DNA from: an uncultured Gemmatimonadota bacterium
Lineage (GTDB): Bacteria; Gemmatimonadota; Gemmatimonadetes; Gemmatimonadales; GWC2-71-9
Length of the DNA: 6,423 nt
Assembly (NCBI GenBank): GCA_946480845.1
Contig: CAMLLJ010000162.1
Coordinates: 1-6,423 of the forward strand
Reading direction: 5' to 3'
In this document: one piece after another, positions 1-5,596 of the stretch
Layout of the letters: each line of letters starts with the position of its first letter
How positions within the stretch are numbered: position 1 is the stretch's first letter
Made by a program: the position numbers and the translations under genes
Notes under the pieces: model-generated
Database searches by the model: none
What the model saw: the letters and a program-made list of their open reading frames with translations, nothing else
What the model was told of the DNA's origin: nothing

Positions 1-171
1 CCCCGAGGAATCGATGTAGCCGGTGCGCGAGAAGTCGATGACGAAGCGGCGCTCCCCCGCCTCCAGCCGCTCGGTGACGAGGTTCTTGAGCTCCTGGCGG
101 TTGCCCACGATGAGCTGTCCCTCGGCGCGAACCAGCACGATCCCGTTGTTGGTGGTCTGGGTGAAGCCCAT
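1..171 (-). CDS. STAS-domain protein, anti-sigma factor antagonist-like (3' end cut by window)
   Basis: Only the first 57 residues are in the window; the frame stays open to the left edge. The fragment shows a STAS N-terminal half: a beta-rich start (GIVLVRAEGQLIVGN, residues 10-24), a helix (QELKNLVTERLEAGE, 26-40), the strand RRFVIDFS (41-48), then YIDSSG (52-57). In SpoIIAA/RsbV-type antagonists the second serine of this DSSG motif is phosphorylated by an anti-sigma kinase; here it is Ser56. Such proteins act in the cytoplasm, binding the kinase and releasing a sigma factor or other target. The ATG at 171-169 shares its A with the pta stop (TGATG) and has a GGGAG ribosome-binding site 7 bases upstream. 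An in-frame GTG at 174-172 directly precedes the ATG and could also start translation. The real partner is unknown. A stand-alone signalling STAS protein and the start of a longer STAS-containing protein cannot be told apart from this fragment. Confidence 0.85.
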   Translation of the reverse strand, partial: MGFTQTTNNGIVLVRAEGQLIVGNRQELKNLVTERLEAGERRFVIDFSRTGYIDSSG

Positions 172-1118
172 CACGACGCTCCCGTTGGCACGTTGCGATC
201 GCCCTGCAGCGCGATCATTGCGGCGACCTCGACAATATCATCGACGCTGGCCCCGCGGGACAGGTCCGCCATCGGGCGGGCGAGGCCCTGGAGGATCGGC
301 CCCAGCGCCGCCGCGCCGCCCAGGCGCTCCACCAGCTTGTAGGCGATGTTGCCGGCGTCGAGGTCGGGGAAGACCAGCACGTTGGCGCGCCCGCCCAGCG
401 GCGAGCCGGGCGCCTTCCGTTCCGCGACCTCGGGCACCAGCGCGGCGTCCCCCTGGATCTCGCCGTCGCAGGGGATGCCGGGGGCGAGCGCGCGGAAGCG
501 TGCAGCGGCCTCGCGCATCCGGTCCACCAGCGGCCCCGACGCGCTGCCGCGGGTGCTGTAGGAGAGGAAGGCCACCCGCGGCGTATCGCCGACGAGCCGG
601 TGCCGGTCCCGCGCGGCCGCGAGGGCGATCTCGGCGAGCTGCTGCGGCGCCGGGTCGGGGACGACGGCGCAGTCGGTGAAGGTGACGACCCGGTCGTCGG
701 TGGTCACCATGTAGAAGGCGGAGCTCACCAGGCTCATGCCGGGCGCCGTGCCCACGGCCCAGAGCGCGGCACGGATCACCTCACCCGTGGTGCGCACCGC
801 CCCGGCGAGGCAGCCGTCCGCCTCGCCGAAGGCGACGAGCGACGCCGCGAAGTTGAGCGGATCGGCGGCGAGGTCGAGGGCGTGGACGCCGTCGTGCACC
901 CGCGTCGGCTGCCGGTCCCGCAGGTGCGAGGCCACTCGCGCGATGCGCGGGTCCTTCGCGGGGTCGATGCCGCCGAGGCCGATGAGGATCGGCTGGATGA
1001 TGCCGGCGGCCTGCAGCCGTTCCGCGGCCAGCTGGACGCGCGGGTCCTCCCCCTCGGCAAAGACGATGCGCGCCTTCCGCGCCGCCGCGCGCGCCAGCAG
1101 CGCCTGCCGGAACTTCAT
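171..1118 (-). CDS. pta: Phosphate acetyltransferase (phosphotransacetylase)
   Basis: This enzyme interconverts acetyl-CoA plus phosphate with acetyl phosphate plus CoA in the cytoplasm, usually together with acetate kinase. At 315 residues it is a complete short-form Pta (family about 320-335), without the N-terminal DRTGG region of long enterobacterial enzymes. Family signatures seen: AEGEDPRV (21-28), [10 protein letters not shown] (147-156), [12 protein letters not shown] (185-196), [10 protein letters not shown] (218-227), [17 protein letters not shown] (246-262) and [10 protein letters not shown] (287-296). By alignment from memory with the Methanosarcina thermophila enzyme, Ser287, Arg288 and Asp294 match its active-site Ser309, Arg310 and Asp316. 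The LSYSTRGSA and [12 protein letters not shown] segments favour Pta over phosphate butyryltransferase or the Pta-like tail of malic enzyme. The ATG at 1118-1116 overlaps the coaD stop by one base and has GGAAG at 1131-1127, 8 bases upstream. No acetate kinase gene is in the window. Following coaD directly, it places a CoA-using enzyme after a CoA-making one. Confidence 0.93.
   Translation of the reverse strand: MKFRQALLARAAARKARIVFAEGEDPRVQLAAERLQAAGIIQPILIGLGGIDPAKDPRIARVASHLRDRQPTRVHDGVHALDLAADPLNFAASLVAFGEADGCLAGAVRTTGEVIRAALWAVGTAPGMSLVSSAFYMVTTDDRVVTFTDCAVVPDPAPQQLAEIALAAARDRHRLVGDTPRVAFLSYSTRGSASGPLVDRMREAAARFRALAPGIPCDGEIQGDAALVPEVAERKAPGSPLGGRANVLVFPDLDAGNIAYKLVERLGGAAALGPILQGLARPMADLSRGASVDDIVEVAAMIALQGDRNVPTGAS
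179..183 (-). promoter_or_regulatory. Ribosome-binding site of the STAS gene
   Basis: Read on the minus strand this is GGGAG, 7 bases before the ATG at 171-169 and inside the last codons of pta. It supports the ATG over the adjacent in-frame GTG (174-172), which would leave only 4 bases of spacing. It gives the STAS gene its own initiation signal in addition to coupling with pta. Confidence 0.5.
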
Positions 1119-1594
1119 CAGGCGAACTTCCGGGCGAGCGCGGCCGCCACCTCCGGGTGCACCAGCGCCGAGATGTCGCCGCCGTAGCGCGCGACTTCGC
1201 GAACCAGGCTCGAGCTGAGGTAGGTCAGGTCCACTGCCGGGACCAGGAAGACGGTCTCGAGCTGGGGATGGAGCTGGCGATTCATCAGCGCCATCTGGAA
1301 CTCGTACTCGAAGTCCGCCACGGCCCGGAGGCCGCGCACCACCATCCCCGCCCCGGTCTTCCGCGCGAAATCCACCAGCAGCCCGTCGAAGGCCTCGACC
1401 GCCACCGCGGGGTTGGCGCCGAGCGTGGTGCGGAGGAGTGCGAGCCGCTCGTCCACGCTGAAGAGCGGCTGCTTGGAGGAGTTGAGGGCGACGGCGACGA
1501 TCAGCCGGTCGCAGAGCGCGAGGCTCCGCCGCACCAGGTCCTCGTGGCCGCGCGTGGGCGGGTCGAACGATCCCGGATAGATCGCTGTGCGCAT
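1118..1594 (-). CDS. coaD: Phosphopantetheine adenylyltransferase
   Basis: CoaD carries out the penultimate step of coenzyme A synthesis, transferring AMP from ATP to 4'-phosphopantetheine to give dephospho-CoA and pyrophosphate. The 158-residue product has the usual length (E. coli 159). It carries the nucleotidyltransferase (T/H)xGH motif as TRGH (14-17) within [12 protein letters not shown] (6-17), the basic loop [12 protein letters not shown] (39-50), the RGLR segment (87-90) in [21 protein letters not shown] (85-105), and the C-terminal [11 protein letters not shown] (125-135) that replaces the canonical ISSTxxR. The open frame runs further upstream to about 2017, but family length and the [10 protein letters not shown] start fix the ATG at 1594-1592. 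That ATG shares its A with the rsmD stop (TGATG). No purine-rich ribosome-binding site precedes it, so expression probably depends on coupling to rsmD. The rsmD-coaD pair is conserved in many bacteria. Confidence 0.96.
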   Translation of the reverse strand: MRTAIYPGSFDPPTRGHEDLVRRSLALCDRLIVAVALNSSKQPLFSVDERLALLRTTLGANPAVAVEAFDGLLVDFARKTGAGMVVRGLRAVADFEYEFQMALMNRQLHPQLETVFLVPAVDLTYLSSSLVREVARYGGDISALVHPEVAAALARKFA

Positions 1595-2109
1595 CAGGTG
1601 GCGTGGAGAAAGGTGATGGCGGTGTCGCCGTAGCGGCGGGTGTCGTCGCCCGGCAGGGTCACGTCGGCCCGGTGCTCGACCGAAAGAATGCGCGCGAAGG
1701 GACGCCGGCGAAAGTGCGCGACCAGGCGGCCGGCATAGTCGATCGAATAGGGCGGATCGGCGAACGCGACGTCGAAGGCCCCTTCCGGCAGCTCGCGCGC
1801 GTACCGCTCGGCGTCGCCGCGGCGCACGGTGCTCACCGCCTCGAGTCCGAGCGCCGCGATGTTCGCCGAGAGCGCCGCCAGGGACGCGCGGTGCATCTCG
1901 ACGAATTCGGCGGAGGCCGCGCCCCGCGAGAGCGCCTCCAGCCCGAGCGCGCCGCTCCCGGCGAAGAGGTCGAGCACGCGGGCCCCCGGCAGCCGGTCGG
2001 CGAGGATGCTCATCCACGCCTCGCGCACCCGGTCCGAGGTGGGGCGGACGCGCGCATCGCGCGGGACCTCGAGCCGCCGCCCGCCGAGTGTCCCGGCGAC
2101 GATCCTCAC
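1594..2109 (-). CDS. rsmD: 16S rRNA (guanine(966)-N(2))-methyltransferase
   Basis: RsmD methylates N2 of G966 of 16S rRNA on the assembling 30S subunit, using S-adenosylmethionine. The 171-residue product shows the family start [16 protein letters not shown] (1-16), the RPTSDRVRE segment (22-30), SAM-binding motif [19 protein letters not shown] (47-64), the acidic end of strand 2 at Glu71 (FVEMHRAS, 69-76), and the catalytic motif IV DPPY (118-121). It ends with [11 protein letters not shown], typical of the family. It is a little shorter than E. coli RsmD (198) but lacks no motif. The open frame extends upstream to 2241, but those 44 residues are recJ in another frame and do not resemble RsmD. 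The start is therefore the GTG at 2109-2107, which overlaps the recJ stop as GTGA. No clear ribosome-binding site precedes it, so translation is probably coupled to recJ. coaD follows with a 1-base overlap. Confidence 0.94.
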   Translation of the reverse strand: MRIVAGTLGGRRLEVPRDARVRPTSDRVREAWMSILADRLPGARVLDLFAGSGALGLEALSRGAASAEFVEMHRASLAALSANIAALGLEAVSTVRRGDAERYARELPEGAFDVAFADPPYSIDYAGRLVAHFRRRPFARILSVEHRADVTLPGDDTRRYGDTAITFLHAT

Positions 2110-3833
2110 TCGCGGCAGGGCGAGAGGGCGACCAGCCTCGCCTGCAGCGTGGTGCAGCCGTTCCACTCGTTGCACTCGACCCGGAAGGCGGCGTCGAGCA
2201 TGCCGCCTGCCTCGGCGAGCCAGGGCACCCGGTCGGCCCACTGGAAGCCGATCGCGGGAAGGCGCGCGGTGCCGTCGTCGAGCGTGCCCTTGAGGTGATT
2301 GGTCCCGACGCGCCCGTGGCCGGCGAGGCGCACGCCGCGCACGCCGTAGACGGGGCTCGGATTGCCGGCGCCGCAGGGCTCGAGGTAGCGGCAGAGGCGC
2401 TCGAGGTCGGCGGTGGCTTCCTCGAGGCCGATCACCAGGTCCACCCGCTGCTCGGGTCCCAGGTCCTCGGGCGAAAGGTGCTCCCGCGCGAAGGCGGCGA
2501 AGCGCTCGCGGAACTCGCCGAGCCGGGCGCGGCGGATGGTGAGTCCCGCCGCCATGTGGTGCCCGCCGTAGCGTTCGAGCAGGTCGCCGCAGGCGGTGAG
2601 CGCACCGTGGAGATCGAAACGGGAGATGCTCCGGCCGGAGCCCTTGCCGATGTCGCCGTCGAAGGCGATGAGGAAGGTCGGACGTCCGTAGCGCTCGACG
2701 ATGCGCGAGGCCACGATGCCGACGACGCCGGGATGCCAGCCCTCGCCCGCCAGCACCAGGCCGGCGTCCCGCTCGGGATCGGCGTCGCGCTCCACCTGCT
2801 CGAGCGCCTCGTCGAGCATGCGCTGGTCGAGCGCCTGCCGCTGGCCGTTGAGTCCCTCGAGCTTCCCCGCGAGCGAGAGCGCCTCCACCCGGTCGTCGGT
2901 CAGCAGCAGGCGGACGCCATCGCCGGCATCGCCGATGCGGCCGGCGGCGTTGAGGCGCGGGCCCAGGATGAAGCCGAGCTGGCCGGCGCGCAATTCCCTG
3001 CCGGAGAGGCCCGCGCCCTCGATGAGCGCGCGCAGGCCGGGCCAGCGGCTCTGGGCGAGGACCTTGAGCCCGTGCTTCACCAGGATCCGGTTCTCGCCCG
3101 TGAGCGGCACCACGTCGGCCACGGTGGCGAGGGCGACGTAGTCGAGCAGGTGGAGGTGGAACTGCTCCGGGAGGCCCAGCGCCGGGATCAGCGCCTGCAC
3201 CAGCTTGAACGCGACGCCGGTGCCGCAGAGATGCCTGAGGCCCGAGGTATCGTCGGCGCGCTGCGGGTCCACGACCGCGGCGGCCGCGGGTAGCCGCTCA
3301 CCCGGCAGATGGTGGTCGGTGACGACCACCTCGAGCCCCGCGGCGCGGGCTGCCTCGACGGTCTCGACGGCGGTGATCCCGCAGTCGCAGGTGACGACGA
3401 GCGCCGCGCGGGCCGCGACCGCGGCCGCGACGCCGGCGGGCCCGAAGTCGTACCCATCGCGGAGGCGATGGGGCACGAAGGGCGTAACCTGCGCCCCGGC
3501 GGCACGCAGCGCGCGGGTGAGGACGGCGGTGGCGCACTGGCCGTCCACGTCGTAGTCGCCGTGGACGAGGATGCCCTGGCCCGCGCGTACCGCGCGCACG
3601 ATGGCGGCGACGGCATCCGCCATGCCGGCGAGCGCGTGCGGATCGGCCAGATCGGACAGCGCGGGACGGAGGAAGGCGCGCGCCGCATCGGGCGTGGCGT
3701 GCCCGCGCTGCACCAGGAGCGCCGCGAGCGGGCGCGGCAGCTTGAGCTCGGCGGTGAGGGCGGCCACCAGCGCCGGATCGGGCTCGGAGGCCACGACCCA
3801 GCGGAGCGGCGGCGCGGGGAAGGCGCCGATCAC
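2106..3833 (-). CDS. recJ: Single-stranded-DNA-specific exonuclease RecJ
   Basis: RecJ degrades single-stranded DNA 5' to 3' with Mg or Mn ions, and serves in RecF-pathway recombination, mismatch repair and base excision repair. The 575-residue product matches the family (E. coli 577). The DHH phosphoesterase domain shows HGDYDVDG (91-98), CDCGI (149-153), TDHH (172-175), ATVADVVPL (236-244) and GPRLNAAGRI (291-300), so all metal-ligand motifs are present. The DHHA1 domain follows with GWHPGVVGIVASR (365-377), GSGRS (398-402) and GGHHMAAG (423-430). The remainder (about 460-575), including EPCGAGNPSPV (485-495), fits the RecJ OB domain. The frame is open upstream to 4481, but that part is dnaG shadow. 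The GTG at 3833-3831 is chosen because it overlaps the dnaG stop (GTGA) and has GGAGG 5 bases upstream. The recJ stop in turn overlaps the rsmD start by 4 bases. Confidence 0.96.
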   Translation of the reverse strand: MIGAFPAPPLRWVVASEPDPALVAALTAELKLPRPLAALLVQRGHATPDAARAFLRPALSDLADPHALAGMADAVAAIVRAVRAGQGILVHGDYDVDGQCATAVLTRALRAAGAQVTPFVPHRLRDGYDFGPAGVAAAVAARAALVVTCDCGITAVETVEAARAAGLEVVVTDHHLPGERLPAAAAVVDPQRADDTSGLRHLCGTGVAFKLVQALIPALGLPEQFHLHLLDYVALATVADVVPLTGENRILVKHGLKVLAQSRWPGLRALIEGAGLSGRELRAGQLGFILGPRLNAAGRIGDAGDGVRLLLTDDRVEALSLAGKLEGLNGQRQALDQRMLDEALEQVERDADPERDAGLVLAGEGWHPGVVGIVASRIVERYGRPTFLIAFDGDIGKGSGRSISRFDLHGALTACGDLLERYGGHHMAAGLTIRRARLGEFRERFAAFAREHLSPEDLGPEQRVDLVIGLEEATADLERLCRYLEPCGAGNPSPVYGVRGVRLAGHGRVGTNHLKGTLDDGTARLPAIGFQWADRVPWLAEAGGMLDAAFRVECNEWNGCTTLQARLVALSPCRE

Positions 3834-5596
3834 CGGCCCCTCCGCACCGAGGACTGCACCGACCGCGCCTGCGCGGCGCGCGGATAGCGGCGGCGCCAGT
3901 CGCGGCGCCTGGCCTGCCGCTCGACGGGATCCAGGATCGCTTCGATCTCCTTCCATTCGGGGCGCGAGAGCAGCAGTTCCGACGTGGCCGTGAAGATCGC
4001 GTCGACATCGGCTCCCGCGAGCGCGTCTGCCGCCTCCCGCAGGCGGACCCACTTGAGCTGCGCCTCGTGCGACAGCTCGCCCGGGAGCTGCTCGGCCCTT
4101 TCGCCCGGGGGATGTGCCAGCAGCGCCCGGTACAGCTCGCGGTGGGCAGGCACCTCGAAATGCTCGGGCTGAACCATGTCCCGCGCGCGGGCGCGCCAGT
4201 CCGGGGAGACGATGATGACGCGCAGCAGGTTCTCCTCCGCGCGCTCGCCGCCGGGCCAGGCCGCGCGCTCCGCCGGCCGCGCCGGCGGGCGGCTGGGCGG
4301 ACGCGGTTCCGACTGGCGCGGGGCCAGGCGCACTTCGGCCTCGAGCACGTCCTTGCTGACGCCGGTGCGCTCCGCCACCCGCGAAAGGTACAGCTCGCGG
4401 GTGATCGGGTCGGCCGCGGCGCGGATGGTGGGCAGCAGCCGGTCGAGCGCGCTGCGCCGGTGCTCGATGCCCTCGAACCACCCCCGCTCGGCGAGGAGCT
4501 GGATCTTCCGCTCGAGCACGTCCACGGCGTCCTTGAGGATGGGCGCCAGCGCCGCCGCGCCGCCCGCGCGCACGATCGTGTCCGGGTCCTCGCCTTCCGG
4601 CATCGTGGCGACGCGGACCCGCACGCTCTGCCGCAGCAGCTCGTCGGCTGCGCGGAAGGTGGCGCGCAGGCCCGGCTGGTCGCTGTCGTAGAGCAGGATG
4701 ACCGAGGGCGCGTGCCGCTTGAGCAGTGCCGACTGCTCGGCGGTGAGCGCGGTGCCCAGCGGGGCCACCACGTTCTCGATCCCGGCGAGGACCAGGCGGA
4801 TCACGTCGAAGTACCCCTCGACCACGATCGCGGCCTCCTCCTTCCGGATCGCATGCTTGGCCCGGTAGAGGTTGTAGAGACTCTTGCCCTTGTGGAAGAC
4901 GGCGGTCTCCGGCGAGTTCAGGTACTTCGGCTCGCCCTCACCGAGGATCCGGCCGCCGAAGGCCACGACCTTGCCGCGCAGGTCGTGAATCGGGAAGATG
5001 AGCCGGCCGCGGAACCGCGGCGCCACCGAGCCGTCCTCGCGCCGGACCGCGAGACCCGCGGTCACCAGCACATCCTCGGCGATCCCCAGCCGCTGCATCT
5101 CGTCGAGCAGCAGCCGCCCGCGAGGCGCGTAGCCCAAGCCCAGCTCCATGGCCGTCTCGAGCGGGATGTCCCGGCCGGCCAGGTAGGTGCGCGCCGTCTC
5201 GGCCTCGGGAAGCTCGCGGAGCTGCTCCCCGAACCAGGCGTGTGCGGATGCGGCAGCCGAGTAGAGCGGCTCGTTCGGGTCGGGCCCCGCGCGCTCGGTC
5301 CGCTCGGGCACGACGATTCCCGAGCGCCGCGCGATGTCGCGCACCGCGGTCGGGTAGTCCATGCCGAAGCGCTTCATCATGTAGGAAAAGATGTCGCCGG
5401 CCTCGTGGCAGACATAACAGTAGAAGAGGTTCTTGCGGGGAATGACGGCGAAGTTCCGCCCCTTGCCGCCGTGGAAGGGGCACGGGCCGCGCCAGTCGGC
5501 ACCGGTGCGCTTCAGGTCCACCGACTCCCCGATGATGCCGAGGATGTCGGCGCTCTCGCGCACCTGCTCGATGACCTCTTCGGGGATCATGCTCAC
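3830..5596 (-). CDS. dnaG: DNA primase
   Basis: DnaG makes the RNA primers for lagging-strand synthesis at the replication fork, working with the DnaB helicase. The 588-residue product (E. coli 581) is complete. The N-terminal CHC2 zinc-binding domain has ligands Cys39, His42, Cys60 and Cys63; the second pair lies in FYCYVCHEAGD, where CFGCGxGGD is commoner. The catalytic core shows RFRGRLIFPIHD (194-205), FGGRIL (213-218), KYLNSPET (224-231), the TOPRIM glutamate in EGYFDV (260-265) and the DxD pair Asp304/Asp306 in LYDSDQPG (302-309). An Arg/Pro-rich linker (about 428-449) leads to a helical C-terminal helicase-binding domain (about 450-570). The start is taken as GTG at 5596-5594, overlapping the mutS2 stop as GTGA. 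An ATG two codons later (5590-5588, MIPEEV) is also plausible, and neither has a strong ribosome-binding site. The neighbours are mutS2 and recJ, not the usual rpsU and rpoD. Confidence 0.97.
   Translation of the reverse strand: MSMIPEEVIEQVRESADILGIIGESVDLKRTGADWRGPCPFHGGKGRNFAVIPRKNLFYCYVCHEAGDIFSYMMKRFGMDYPTAVRDIARRSGIVVPERTERAGPDPNEPLYSAAASAHAWFGEQLRELPEAETARTYLAGRDIPLETAMELGLGYAPRGRLLLDEMQRLGIAEDVLVTAGLAVRREDGSVAPRFRGRLIFPIHDLRGKVVAFGGRILGEGEPKYLNSPETAVFHKGKSLYNLYRAKHAIRKEEAAIVVEGYFDVIRLVLAGIENVVAPLGTALTAEQSALLKRHAPSVILLYDSDQPGLRATFRAADELLRQSVRVRVATMPEGEDPDTIVRAGGAAALAPILKDAVDVLERKIQLLAERGWFEGIEHRRSALDRLLPTIRAAADPITRELYLSRVAERTGVSKDVLEAEVRLAPRQSEPRPPSRPPARPAERAAWPGGERAEENLLRVIIVSPDWRARARDMVQPEHFEVPAHRELYRALLAHPPGERAEQLPGELSHEAQLKWVRLREAADALAGADVDAIFTATSELLLSRPEWKEIEAILDPVERQARRRDWRRRYPRAAQARSVQSSVRRGR
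3839..3843 (-). promoter_or_regulatory. Ribosome-binding site of recJ
   Basis: On the minus strand this reads GGAGG, 5 bases before the GTG at 3833-3831 and within the last codons of dnaG. It is the strongest Shine-Dalgarno match at any junction here. It decides the recJ start, because the reading frame itself stays open far upstream. Confidence 0.65.

Noticed and set aside
1595..2017. Upstream extension of the coaD frame through rsmD
   Set aside because: These residues are arginine-rich shadow of rsmD. CoaD proteins begin a few residues before YPGSFDP, which matches the ATG at 1594.
2110..2241. Upstream extension of the rsmD frame into recJ
   Set aside because: The 44 extra residues are a shadow of the RecJ C-terminus. 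The conserved RsmD start RIVAG lies just after the GTG at 2109.
3276..3290. CCGCGG repeats separated by three bases as a possible hairpin
   Set aside because: This is a short GC-only inverted repeat inside recJ coding sequence, encoding an alanine-rich stretch, with nothing to suggest a function beyond composition.
2088..3293. Plus-strand open frame (401 codons) opposite recJ
   Set aside because: It is antisense to the conserved RecJ core, has no domain signature, and has the same GC-driven composition as the other shadow frames.
4180..4191. 12-bp palindrome CCCGCGCGCGGG as a possible operator or terminator stem
   Set aside because: It lies within dnaG codons, has no T-run beside it, and GC-only palindromes of this size are expected by chance in such DNA.
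3834..4481. Upstream extension of the recJ frame into dnaG
   Set aside because: The extra 216 residues are Arg/Ala/Pro-rich shadow of dnaG. A GTG with a good ribosome-binding site at 3833 gives a RecJ of normal length.
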